Below, piece after piece: positions 47,692 through 59,902 of a stretch of DNA of 64,000 bases. The notes below the pieces were generated by a model, which ran no database searches, was not told where the DNA came from, and saw only the letters and a list, made by a program, of their open reading frames with translations. The number at the start of each line of letters is the position of its first letter. Within the stretch, counting starts at the first letter, position 1. The stretch is taken from positions 39,901,988 through 39,965,987 of the forward strand of contig OZ024882.1 of assembly GCA_964017185.1 (NCBI GenBank), read 5' to 3'. This stretch comes from Rugalucina vietnamica. Taxonomy: Eukaryota > Mollusca > Bivalvia > Lucinida > Lucinidae. The position numbers were made by a program, and so were the translations under genes.

Positions 47692-48986
47692 GAGCTGTAG
47701 CAGGACAGTGTAGCTCGTCTGACTTGTGCTTTGCCACTACATCTGTTAAAATCCATGACCTTGACCTCAAGGTCACTCAGGTGGGTCATGATGGTACAAC
47801 ATAAAACTTCAGACCAATGCAAAGTATCAACTTGATCAATCTACATGTTCAAGAGATATAGACTTATAAAAACATTAACCAAAACTTAAACACAAAACTT
47901 CCAAGTCCGTGACCCTGACCTCAAGGTCATCCAGGTGAGTTGTGATGTACAGCATAAAACCCGAGACCAATATCTATCAACATGCAAGTATCAACTTTAT
48001 CCATCAACATGTTCAAGAGATTTAGACTTTAACCAAAAAATTTAACACAAAATTTCTAAGTCTGTGACCTTGACCTCAAGGTCACCCAGGGTAGGTCATG
48101 ATGGTACTGCATAAAACTTAAGACCAATATCTACCAACATGCAAAGTATCAACTCGGATCAATCGACATGGTCCGAAGAGATACAGACTAACAAAAACTT
48201 TAACCAAAAACTTAAACACAAAATTTCTAAGTCTGTGACCTTGACCTCAAGGTCACCAAGAGTGGGTCATGATGGTACTGCATAAAACTTCAGACCAATA
48301 TCTAGCAACATGCAAAGTATCAACTCAATCCATCAATAAGGTCAAGAGATAGAGACTTACAAAAACTTTAACCAAAAACTTAAACACAAAATTTCTAAGT
48401 CCGTGACCTTGACCTCAAGGCACCCAGGGTGGGTAATGATGGTACTGCGTAAAACTTCAGACTAATATCTAGCAACATGCAAAGTATCAACTCAATCTAT
48501 CAATATGGTCAAGAGATATTGACTTAAAAAAACTTTAACCAAAAACTTAAACACAAAATTTCTAAGTCCGTGACCTTGACCTCAAGGTCACCCAGGGTGG
48601 GTCATGCATATAGGGTCATGATGGTACTGCGTAAAACTTCAGACCAATATCTAGCAACATGCAAAGTATCAACTCACTCTATCAATATGGTCAAGAGATA
48701 TAGACTTACAAAAACTTTAACCAAAAACTTAAACACAAAATTTCTAAGTCCGTGACCTTGACCTCAAGGTCACCCAGGGTGGGTCATGATGGTACTGCGT
48801 AAAACTTCAGGCCAATATCTAGCAACATGCAAAGTATCAACTTGATCCATCAACATGGTCAAGAGATATAGACTTATAAAAAAACTTTAACCGAAAGTGT
48901 GACACGGACGCGGACGCACACGTAAACGTAAACGCGCACGACCGAGGTGACTACAATAGCTCTATGCACTTCGTGCAGGAGAGCTA
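47692..48986 (+). repeat. hairpin-capped tandem-array element F5 (~150-180 bp unit, ~7 copies)
   Basis: Units contain GTGACCTTGACCTCAAGGTC at about 47756, 47909, 48065, 48236, 48402, 48570 and 48752, and ATGCAAAGTATCAACT. Then come ACACGGACGCGGACGCACAC simple sequence and a cap hairpin, TAGCTCTATGCACTTCGTGCAGGAGAGCTA (48957-48986). The left terminus is less clear (AGAGCTGTAGC..TAGCTC). The unit core is an inverted repeat of TCAAGGTCA. Confidence 0.75.
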
Positions 48987-49143
48987 AAAATTGTTATTTA
49001 CCTGCCAATTAGGAAAGTCAGCAACATTTAATTTTAAACAAAGATCAGTAAAAAAATGGCATTTCATTTTAATTGTTACAGTGTTCTTGTTGTTGGTTCT
49101 TTTTTCCAAAAGTAAATAATATATGACTGAGATGCTTGAAAAT

Positions 49144-50870
49144 TTAAACGTTATTCCTTGTAACAAATATCAGATTTATTGACTCATTTGACTCAGGAGA
49201 TTGGGAAGATGCATGCTGACCCCATAAATCTAACATACTAAACAGGCAATATGAATCTACAATCACCCGAGAAGATGAAACACAAATCCCAGTGCCTGAC
49301 GGACAGCCATATCCATCTATGCCAGACATTGTGATCTGCGGGGAAGGTGTCCTGAAGCTACTCAAGAAGATCAATCCTCAAAAAGCATCAGGCCCAGACA
49401 TGATTCCTGCTCCTATCCTAAAGGACTTGGCAGAAGAGCTAGCCCCCATCCTTACTAAAATCTTTCAGAAGACCCTATCAGGTGGAGAAGTTCCCTTGGA
49501 TTGGTGTTCAGCAAATGTCACTGCCATCTTCAAAAAAGGGGATAGGTTCACGGCCAGTAATTATCGACCCGTCTCCCTAACAAGTCTGTGCTGTAAACTG
49601 CAAGAACACATCATCGTCAGCAGCATTATGAAACACCTGGAGCACTACAAGATTATGACTGATTGTCAAGTACATGGCTTCAGAGCGCAACGAAGTTGTG
49701 AAACACAGCTAGTAACCCTCTGCAATGAACTCGCCATTTCTCTGGACAAACCCACCCAAACAGACATGGTCATCCTAGATTTCTCCAAAGCTTTTGATCG
49801 AGTGCCGCACCAGCGGCTACTCGTCAAGCTTCAACACTATGGAATCCAAGGCAGCACATTCAAGTGGATAAAGTCATTTCTAACAGCAAGGAACCAACAA
49901 GTTGTAGTGGATGGAGCTTCTTCAGATAAAGTACCTGTTGTCAGTGGTGTACCACAAGGCACAGTGTTAGGTCCATTGCTTTTCCTACTCTTCATAAATG
50001 ACTTACCAACTAGTGTAGAATCCAAGACCAGACTGTTTGCCGACGACTGCATAGTATACAGAAACGTTAAGACACTTCAAGACTGCCAAAAGCTTCAAGA
50101 TGACTTACACAAGCTTACATAATGGGAGCAAAAATGGGGTATGCTATTCCACCCTGACAAGTGTAACACTCTGCAAGTCACAACATCAAAAACTCCACTG
50201 AAGTACAATTACAGTCTCAAAGGTCAAAATTTAGAATCTGTAAAGACTGTCAAATACCTAGGAGTGGACTTGTCCTACAATCTATCTTGGAACAGCCACA
50301 TTGATAGAACAGCCAAGAAAGCAAACAACATGCTAGGATTTCTGCGAAGGAACCTACGTGTGAACAACAGGGACACTAAGGCTGCTGCATACAAGACACT
50401 CGTTAGGCCCAACCTTGAGTACTGTGCTACTGTTTGGAGCCCCTATACTGATGCAGGCATACGGAAAATCGAAATGGTCCAGAGACGGGCAGCCAGGTAT
50501 GCAACAAGTAGCTACCATAAAGCAGTGTGACAGAATTATGCTACAGAATCTGGATTGGGAAACCCTAGAATCAAGGAGAGTCAAACTACAAGTTACAACT
50601 CACCCTACTTTATAAAATAATCCATGATCTAGTGGATAATATACCAGCCTCGGACTATCTTACACCTGCCAGTACACGGACAAGAGCAAATCACACAAAG
50701 AAGCTCAGACAGATATCAGCGACAACAGATGTCTACAAAAACAGTTTCTTCCCTCAAATCATCCCAGTTTGGAACTCTTTGCCGGCCACTGTGGCCGAGG
50801 CCCCTGACTTGGTATCCAATCAAGCAGGGGCTGTCCAGCCTTACATTTTAAGCTAGGGTAAGGGGCAGTC
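49144..50870 (+). pseudogene. decayed non-LTR retrotransposon, reverse transcriptase part
   Basis: An open frame from about 49292 to 50119 shows non-LTR reverse transcriptase blocks: [65 protein letters not shown] and the catalytic FADDC. A TAA at 50120-50122 interrupts the frame, which resumes (WGMLFHPDKC, KYLGVDLSYNLSWNSHI). It then ends at 50528-50530, with further frameshifts before NSLPATV near 50780. The endonuclease part upstream is missing, so the copy is 5'-truncated. Clade (CR1/jockey/L2-like) is not resolved. Not active. Confidence 0.85.
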
Positions 50871-51654
50871 TGCAAGTAAGTGTCAGAGGGTTCTTAACTT
50901 CTTAGAGCTGTGCCGGTTGGGCGACCATACCCAGTGACAGTTACTGTAGCCGGATTGGTCTTTTTACCCAATGAAGACGCTAAAAACTCAGACTGCAAAC
51001 TTTCTTTCTGCCTTTCTATCACCTAATTTTCTGCCTTTCCTAAATTTCAATCTTTCTCTTTTCTACTGCCATATAAATGACATAATGATCAAGTGTGATT
51101 GCCGTCTCTTAAACGCACAGATACAGATTTGGGCTTTTGACAGTACATGTATATGGTTGCAGATGACAGTCAGCTGACAGTTAGGAAACTCATTCAGATT
51201 GGCCCATTGGGAATTTTCAACCATGCATATACTTTTAGCCATTGGGAACGACTCCTAAAACCGTATCTCGCCCTCAAGATATGGTTTTGGTCAACAATGA
51301 AAGATATTTAGCGTAGAAGCATCTAAATAATATTGTAGTTAAAACGTTGAGACTTCTAACACTGTCTAAATTTGATATTTAATTTCATAAATAAGACTGG
51401 ATTTGTAACTTTGTAGTAATTTTCACGAGTTTCTATTTCTGATGGAAACAATAAGGGTAAAATATGTCACCGACGTTTTCCCAAAACCAAACTCCCCAAC
51501 AGTGCCAACACCTCCGTTGCTCTCCGATATTGATGTTTCACTGAGAGGACGTCCGGAAGTGGGTCGCCGCGGCTTGGAGTTTGCCCCCCCAAACCTAGCC
51601 TAGTTCATTATCAATCACAAACAAATCCGACACATGCGCAGTGGTGCAGTCTAC

Positions 51655-51695
<41 letters not shown>

Positions 51696-51791
51696 ATAGC
51701 GGTGGAGGCACCAACTCCCTTCTGACATAATTACTGTCAGTATCAGATATTTTAAGCGCCGCCGACTAGCAAACATCTACACACACACAAA

Positions 51792-51846
<55 letters not shown>

Positions 51847-52080
51847 ACTTATCCTTACAATGGCAATGGCTTGTAAAGGTAAGTAAGCGTCAGTCAGGAG
51901 TGTGATGTGTCAGTCAGGAGTGTGTTGTGGTGTTTTCCTGTTCCCACCTTGCCGTTCTTCTCTAGCTGGACCACATCCACTTGATGAATTCGGGATGAAT
52001 TAGCATATGATTCGATTTGTCGCTTTCTCTGTGACTTTTTTTTTCGTTATCAAACATTATTTTTATAGTATAAGATTTTG
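50871..52080. other. unassigned DNA with poly(A) and (AC)n tracts
   Basis: Poly(A) of 38 bases at 51656-51693 and an (AC)n tract at about 51781-51844. The A tract may mark a retroposed 3' end, but no body was identified. No gene. Confidence 0.5.
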
Positions 52081-52830
52081 GGACGGACAGTGTATTCACG
52101 GTAGGCGAACAGTCACACAGTAGCCGCTGTATGGCGAATGCACGCCGGGCGTATGAAAAATCTCAACACGCTGAAGATTTGGGACGTATAAAAATAATTT
52201 ACTTCTTAAACTACAAGTGGCGGTCACACATTAACGTGTGACTCTGGCGTGTGCCGGACGTATAAAAATCTCAGCACGCTGAAAATTTTGGAGTACGCTC
52301 GTATTACTGCCCCGACACTGACGTTATTAAACACACGCTACGGACGTGCATCAAACGTTCAACGCGCGTCTTATACATACACGCTTGGTGTAGGGTTTAG
52401 CATTCTGCAAGCGCACAAACCAATATCTTGTAAAATCTGAATGCGCATGTAGCGTACGTACACTGACGTGCCAGAAACGTGCGCCAAACGTGCGCTTTGT
52501 CAAAGCGTATTCAACGCACATGTAACACGTGTGAAACTTATTTGTAAAAGACACACGCCTGAGACACACAGAGCATATAGAAAAAAATAAGCATGCTTAT
52601 TCTTTTGAGCCTAAACACACCTGGAATGCGCACCAAAATACAGCGACGTACATCAACGTACACCATGCGTACAAAACGCACATGTAACGCGTTCCAAACG
52701 TGTCTCCGACGTGCTTCTGATCCCACCCGCTGGATGCTAAAGAAATATACATGGGATGCTTGTGCCTACAAAGCTTCTGCACTACTGACTAACCATCTGT
52801 TAACCGCTCAGGTCTGAGCCTGCCCAGGAG
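52081..52830. repeat. CpG-rich repeat with recurrent ACGT words
   Basis: Two copies of a ~35 bp segment (GTATGAAAAATCTCAACACG at about 52152 and GTATAAAAATCTCAGCACGC at about 52260) lie ~110 bp apart. AACGCACATGTAAC recurs at about 52513 and 52677. ACGTGC/GCGTAC words are far denser than in the flanks. No protein or clear ends. Confidence 0.4.
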
Positions 52831-53467
52831 AAGTGGTTCAAGTCAAACCATCCATACATATATAAGCCTTATTGGCTTACTTGGTGGTTATGTTTGAAGC
52901 ACTTTCTGGATGTCATGACATCCCGATATTGGATAAAAGTCCCATAAAATGGAAGCAACGTTCCGATATGACGATAGCTGTCGACTGAGATTCAATTCAA
53001 ACAAATTCAAAGTATGTTGAATTTTACTTCTTTTTTTTTGTCTACAAACCGGGCACGCGTTTGAGTTATAATATTATGCTAATGTGTGACTACGTATCAG
53101 CATTGCAGCAGCCCGCGACGTCTACGATCACGACTTTTGGAGGGTTCGTGCGACTGCCGCACGACGACTACAACGTAGCAAGGCTACTGCAGCGTCACAT
53201 GACAACATGTTTTCCTCGCGATATGCAGACGATGTTTGGGAGATGCAAGGTAGCCGCAAGACAGCAGTGACGCTGATGCCCACAAGACTGTCGCGTGTTA
53301 CGTATGATTTATATGGCGCAAATGTTTGAGTTTGTCTCACCAAAGGCGTACGTTAGTCACGCGAACACCTTGCGACTGTCGTACGTTGGTAACATCATGT
53401 CAAGTATATCGTGTTACTTTTAAAATTTACCTTTGCTTGTATGACAAAAATAGAAATTCATTTTCAG

Positions 53468-53589
53468 GCTCGTCTGTTGAATCGATTGGTAGATTTGACC
53501 ATGCAGAGACGCTGTATGATATTTTGCCTGCATTATTTACTACCAATGTTGGTAGCATTGGTAACAATGACCAGATGACATTAACAAGG
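53468..53589 (+). CDS. possible internal exon, unidentified protein
   Basis: Acceptor TTCATTTTCAG and donor GTAATA enclose 122 bp. In the open frame it reads SSVESIGRFDHAETLYDI, then LPALFTTNVGSIGNNDQMTL, then TR. Composition is protein-like, but no partner exon or family was recognised. Confidence 0.22.
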
Positions 53590-53726
53590 GTAATATTGGC
53601 AAAACTGGTAAAGCAGGCGCGTGCCTGATTCAATTACATGCATGGTGTCATAGTTTACCCATAACTGTACTTGAGTAATTTTTATATGAATATATATACA
53701 TTTTTATGAACTGAATTGTGCGCACT

Positions 53727-53808
53727 GGTAGCGTGGCCGAGCGGTCTAAGGCGCTGGTTTAAGGCACCAGTCTCTTCGGAGGCGTGGGTTCGAATCCCAC
53801 CGCTGCCA
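53727..53808 (+). tRNA. tRNA-Leu (anticodon AAG)
   Basis: 82 bases starting GGTAGCGTGGCCGAGCGG. Acceptor stem GGTAGCG / CGCTGCC; anticodon stem CTGGT/ACCAG with loop TTAAGGC, so the anticodon is AAG. The long variable arm typical of Leu is present, and the T arm is GTGGGTTCGAATCCCAC. No intron and no encoded CCA. A T-run terminator follows at about 53814-53822. Very close to the animal consensus, so likely functional. Confidence 0.97.
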
Positions 53809-53822
53809 ATACATTTTTTTTT

Positions 53823-54672
53823 CTAAATATAATTTTGTAGACTACATTATTCACATCTAAAACTGATAAACATACACATCTATTGCTGTTCAAGAGCGAG
53901 TGGGTTCGATGGGCACACGTGAGGCTACTTGCGGGCTGTCGCACTGCGGCTGTAATCTACGGCAGTGGGATTGTCATTATGCGTGATTTCAAGACATTGT
54001 CTGCATGTCAAAATGGCTTCTCAGAGTTCCATTTTGGTTACAAAGAATTTTTGTATAAAATTCTGACGGATAAAAACAAATCATTTTCTCTTAACTGTAT
54101 CAGCAAACTAAACGGCATTGTCGCCACCAGGTAGCGCTCAAGCACTGACCTGTCGCCTTTGACCAATGGAATCTGGGATTGACCGCCATTGCGGCCATGT
54201 TTTCCGCCATAATGGGAGTACAGATTTTCATTTTAAAATCAGGAATTGTAGGTATTTTGTAAGTTTCTCTTTCGATATATATTACTTTTACCAAGATAAA
54301 TATAAACATAAGTTTTGGAAAAAAACTTTATTGATTTTATTGTTAATTTAGACAAGGTATCGTCTGATCTCATGAACACGGGATTAGCCGATTTTGGCTC
54401 AATCCCATAATTCAAAGCGTCACATGCGAGAGATCTAGATGAGGTCTCGTCAGATCTCGCGAGAATGAACTAAACGGTCGAAATTGAACAACGACAAGAA
54501 CCGCCGAAATTGAATTGAACAACGATAAAGAAATGGCGAATATACCTGTCGTTTTAATACTATCACCACTTCATTTATTGAGATTCATTGCTCGTTTTTG
54601 GAGAACAACAATTTATTTACTTTTTGGTCACCAAGACATATGCTTGTTTGTTCTGTTGATGACAATGTTGCA

Positions 54673-54703
<31 letters not shown>

Positions 54704-55143
54704 ATAGTACTTGTGCTGGGATAGGTATATAACAATGACGATGTAACATTCTTTCCCGTGCATTAACGTTTGTCCTCGGGCAATACGCGGTTCGGGCTGC
54801 AACACATTATTGCCCTTGGGCTTGGCAAACGTTAATGCACGGAAAAGAATGTTTTATAATCGGAGAATGATATGATGTGGGTAATTTATCTAGTTTCTTT
54901 CAGCCAACTTGAAACTGCCGAAAACGTAGTCTTTGGTCGTATGTTAGATTTTCAACACGAACGAATTACATAAATTCGTTTTATAACTTATGCAGTGGCC
55001 GAAGATTTCGTTATGACTAATGATGAAGATTTTGATCATAAATGTCATCTATATACTTGTGATTCGAAAATAATTGATATCCTATGAAGTAAGGAGACTA
55101 GCAATGAAGAAAACGTGTCATACTATGAGCAAGAGCACAATAC
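53823..55143. other. unassigned DNA with (AAAT)n and a small foldback
   Basis: An (AAAT)n tract lies at 54672-54706. A foldback at 54745-54853 has arms AACATTCTTTCCCGTGCATT.. and the inverse TGCACGGAAAAGAATGTT. No gene supported. Confidence 0.5.
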
Positions 55144-55370
55144 GAGCCGCGACGCGAGAAAACCGGTCTTCGGGGTTTCCGACCAGGTCTGACACAAACC
55201 GGCCTGTACAGATTCAGAAGCAGGCTAGAAGCTAGAAATTTCGGATTTACGAAGAATAGAAATTGTACTATCCGTGTAACGAAAACAAAGGCGCTGATCG
55301 GTTTCTGCGAAGCTGATCTGCGCCTTTGTTTTCGCATAGGCAAAAATCCGGTTTTCTCACGACGTGGCTC
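55144..55370. mobile_element. MITE-like foldback element, family A, copy 6
   Basis: Ends GAGCCGCGACGCGAGAAAAC and the inverted GTTTTCTCACGACGTGGCTC. Core AAAACAAAGGCGCTGATC / GATCTGCGCCTTTGTTTT. Confidence 0.8.
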
Positions 55371-56510
55371 AATTATTATATGAGCTCTTGATAATGTACA
55401 ATAATGAAATGCACTGGTCAGCCTCGTATTGTCATAAGACATATTTAATAGCCTCTCCTCAGCTTAATTTGCAACTAAGCAAAGCTGGTGAATGGGAATG
55501 GCTTTCTTGTTTTGAAAAGTATAGCGGAAGTAAGAATACTTCATTGCAAATTATTAGACTGCTGCACTTTCTCTAGTTCATTATCAATCACTCGTGCGTT
55601 TGCATTGGATCATTCAGTCAGTCATGGGATTTTAAATCTGACACCGGTACACACTTTTTAACAAAAATGTAGCAATGCTGGTTACTGAATATAAACCCTG
55701 ATAGTCCCAGTACTAGAAGAAGTATTTACTGATCACTTTCTATAATGCATATAGTTTTTTTCTGTAATAAGAAGCGAAGTACATAACACAGTACTAACAT
55801 ATAAACATACAGTTAGCATGCATACAGAAAAAAAAACCATAAGATAAAACATGTAGGCCTACCTCTAATAAATAAACACATACTGTAAGACATTTACCAG
55901 CCTTGCTTAGTTGCTGTCGAAGCTGAGGAGGGTAATAAATACGCCTCTTGACGATACAAGGCTGATTATTTTCGCATCACAGTTATATTATAATAGCATT
56001 TATGATATATTATATTAGCATTTATGATAACAAACCTTCGTCATTAGTAATAACAAAATCTTCGAAATAAAATAGACGCATTGCACAAGCTATAAAACGA
56101 AGTTTTGCATGTTAAAAATCTAGCAGATGACCTAAAAACGCACGTTTTTTGCACTCACCTCAAAAGTGGCTATACGCGAGTTTCCAGCTTTCCAGCAGAT
56201 CGGCTGGAGGTGAAAGAAGCTAGATAAATTTACTACATAATATAATTCTCTGATTTTTGAACGATGTCCTTATATGGGAATAATAAATAATAAAACAACT
56301 GAACACGTAGCTATTGACACGTTTCGCATTCCTTTTCTGCCCCGTAGGGAATAACGCAAATGAATTTATTATCATTGCATTTTGCTATGAAAGTGCTGGA
56401 TTGGTGGCCGTGTATCTGTTCACCCGAGTACTGGTTCTGAAGATATCTTAATGGAAACGCTGACTTTATACGTCAAGATCACCAAAGTCTGAACTACTCT
56501 TTCCACTCCC
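55371..56510. other. unassigned DNA
   Basis: No gene, RNA or clear repeat recognised. Confidence 0.4.
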
Positions 56511-58775
56511 TAATGCCTAGGTCACACTAGCAATTACGTACGCTGCGGATAGTTGCGGACATTAAACGCAGCAATCCGCAGGAATTAGTGGGCGGGGCTA
56601 ACTGTTCTTAATAAATTTACGTAATTATGATTACCTTTAAATACGGATTCATACGGTATAGTTACGGATATATTCGGATACATACGGAAAGTAACTTGTC
56701 TACTGACATACGTTTCGATACCATCTGTTACGTTTAGACACGGACATGCACTTGTTACGCTCTCTTGTGTATAAAACGCTGCAATGTGATGTAAGTAACC
56801 GCTGTTTATTGTCAAAGTACAGTCACACTGCGACGGACGCTACGGACAGGTCATACATGTACGTATCTATCCGTTATATATGTAACAATTCGCATCGTAT
56901 GCGCATATAACCGTAGCTGTACGTGTTGTATCCGCAGGATCCGTAGAATCAGCGCCCAAATTTTGAAAAAAAGTCAAAATTTCGATACGGACGAAACATC
57001 CGTATCTGCACGTGAAGAAATTAATTATAGAACATAATTTGCTTTGATTGATTGATTGCTCGATCGCGATCGATCTCTCGGTCGATCGGATCGATAGACT
57101 GATTGATCGATGATCGATCAATTGATTGATCGAGTGATTAACTGATCGAAAGTTCGAGTGATCGATCAAGACCGATCGGGTGATAGATCGATTGAGTGAT
57201 CGTTCTTTCGATCATCGAGTGATTGATCGATTGCGATCGATCGATTGATTGAATCTTGACGGGTCGATCGAATGAATGGTCAATCGAGTGATAGTCGTAA
57301 AACAACGGAAATTACTCCTCATAATACTATTGTAGTAGTTAGTAGACCAGGCTTAGCATGCTGTTTATGCTCTACTAACCGGTCTACTGCTGTGTGTGTA
57401 CTTCGCGTTGTGTTTTGATTATTGAATTGTTTTGCGACTTCCCGTCAAACTACAGACAGACGGACGAACGTTCAGGTAACTACGGACTGACGGAAAGTGC
57501 TAGGTTTGTGTAAGATACCAAGTTCGAATCTCTGGATTTGAGGCCTTTGGGAAACTAGTATGGTTATAAAATATGAGAAAGGTTCTTGGTTTTAAACAAA
57601 CATGAATTTATTTACAAATGACATGATATTATATGATACATTGACTTTGAATAGGTCTTACACCGTAAACAAAGATATGATAAATTGACGTTGCATAGGT
57701 TTTTACACCATATACAAAAGTCTTGGAATATGATAATTTGACGTTGCATAGGTTTAACACCGTATACAAAAGTCTTGGAATTTAAAAGAGTTTTACATCA
57801 TATTAATTTGACAACATATTGAATAAAAATGTCGATAAACTTCACATCTTAAATGCTAAAAGTTACATAGTAACCTCATGAGGAAGTAGAATTATTCCCT
57901 TGGCTGTCCCATGGGAACAAATTCTTTTGAAGCTTGCTAGAGTCTTACATATGGGTGTATGATAACAAATAGTTTTGTTATAAGGTGTATATGAGTTGAA
58001 TGTTGTTCAATATCTAATTTACTAAATTCTTTAGTCTAAAAGATACATTATGACAATTTTACCTGATGTTCAATAAAATAAGCATTGCAAATGCAAATAA
58101 AGACAATAAACTAATTTTAATCAAGTTTGCAATATTAAATCCAAGGGAAATAACTAATTTCTCATATATGGTAAGTACAAGTTTCAGCTTTTGGCAAAAC
58201 ATGTTTCTACCACACTATAATTCGAGTAACATTTACAACATGTGTTTGCTTGTTCGTTTGTTGGTTCTCCAATTTTTCTTAGATATTGCAGCCTGCTTCT
58301 CAGCTAGTAAAAGCAATGCAACATCTCCTTCTGAGGAATCCATATTTTTCATACTGGCTAAAGGAATGCATTGAAAGCACATGCATATTTGTGAGCATTG
58401 GACGCACGGGCGATTCAGTGAGTAAGCGGTATACTTTTCATCACATAACCTGTACGCCGACAAAGACCGTAACTGAACAATATAGCACATATGAAACAGT
58501 ATAACGCTTACGACAAGATACGCTTAGAACTTTACGGAATAGATACGGTTTTTGATACCGATTAGATACGGACAATTACGGGTTTTTCATCCGTGCCTGA
58601 TTTTTGACAATTATCAAAGCTTGGCTGCGGATCTTCCGTGCCCTGTAAATAATGCACGTACAGATACGGACTTTTACGGATATGATACGAATCGTTACCG
58701 ACAGGACGGACAAATACGGAAGCCCAATCCGCAGCGTCCACAGCGACCGTAAGTGCTAGTGTGACCTAGGCATTA
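56511..58775 (-). mobile_element. 2.3 kb TIR DNA transposon, possibly PIF/Harbinger-like
   Basis: Ends TAATGCCTAGGTCACACTAG (56511) and the inverted CTAGTGTGACCTAGGCATTA (to 58775). The outermost TAA/TTA fits the TWA target site of PIF/Harbinger, though a TA target cannot be excluded. From the right end inwards it holds a short minus-strand frame (MDSSEGDVALLLLAEKQ, about 58352-58300), about 890 bp absent from the copy at 2475-3603 (about 57340-58220, perhaps a later insertion or an internal part lost there), the ATCGATC simple-sequence tract (57050-57290) and a TACGGAT-rich part. No complete transposase. Confidence 0.65.
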
Positions 58776-58827
58776 AAGTGTACATGTGCAACTTATTTTT
58801 TGAAACATCTTAAAAAGCCAGAGCAGA

Positions 58828-59063
58828 TAGCCTTCGCATGAGAAGACCAACAATTTGCATTTACGAAAACAAAGACTCGGATCAGCTGTGCAGTAGCTGC
58901 ACAGCTGATCATCGCCTTTGTTTTCGCTACATGGATAGTACAATCCCTCTTCTTCCTTCATCCAAAATTTCAAGCTTCTAGCTATCTTTCTGTGACTGTA
59001 CAGCTCGGTTTGTGTCGGACATGGTCGAAAACCCAAATTGTTTGTTTTCTCACACACAGGCTC
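58828..59063. mobile_element. MITE-like foldback element, family A, copy 7
   Basis: Core GATCAGCTGTGCAGTAGCTG / CACAGCTGATC between AAAACAAAG and CTTTGTTTTC. Ends AGCCTTCGCATGAGAAGACC and the inverted TTTTCTCACACACAGGCTC. Confidence 0.7.
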
Positions 59064-59902
59064 ATTTTATATGTTCATTATTTACTACGTGCAAACATTT
59101 TGTTTCATCTCTTGTTGTTTACTTTGTAATGTGGAGAACCATAATCAATTTTGAATTTTGAAATATATTATCCTGAAACCCGCCCTTAAGAAGCAGCGAC
59201 TCTTCGAGTGTTGTTGAGCCTTTTACTTTAAGACGCCTATTGTATTTTATAATGTTGTTTACTGTACATTTGATTTTAGATAATTTAAAAGAAAATAAAA
59301 GCGATGATTTCGGTCAGAGAAGTTTTGTTTGTTGCCAAGAGATAAATTTAATATGAAGTTGGGTTTGTGGTTGAATATTATAAGCGTCATTGTACATAGC
59401 ACTGAAGTTGTCAGTCTATATATTTGTGCTCATATTATTACATGTCTCTGATATATTCATATAATGTATATTTTTCTGATATGGCCCATTCAGGGTATTT
59501 TTTTGGGGTCAAACGGGAGTATTAAAAAAATTTCTGTTGTTCTCCCAAATGTGTATGCCAACTTTTTGCATGTTATCTATGTATGTACCTCCTGTTGTTA
59601 CATGAAAATGTTTCCTGGAGAGAATAAAGAATTGAATCAATCACAGATGCCGTGTAGGCTAGATAAAGAGTCTTGGAAAGCTAAAAAATGGTGGAGCTTT
59701 GGAAACCACTGTTTTGCTAAAAACTGCCCGGTATTGGGTGGTGTTTAGGTTTTTCTGGCATACACTCTGATGCATGTTTATTTTTGTGTGATGAACAATG
59801 TGATTGTTAATCATGATCTTGTCGAAAGCTGAGTAGCATTTTTGATGGGGCCCATAAACTTCTCAATCATCTGTTGCAACATTTTATGTCCCATATTCAT
59901 CA
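59064..59902. other. unassigned DNA
   Basis: A 94-codon plus-strand frame (59464-59748) has no recognised domain and no splice or start context that supports it. Otherwise AT-rich non-coding sequence. Confidence 0.35.

Noticed and set aside
49292..50530. Intact host gene for a reverse transcriptase
   Set aside because: In-frame stop at 50120-50122, later frameshifts and a missing 5' half show a dead retrotransposon copy.
59464..59748. 94-codon frame with KKWWSFGNHCFAKNC
   Set aside because: No recognised domain, no acceptor or start context, and AT-rich surroundings; left unassigned.
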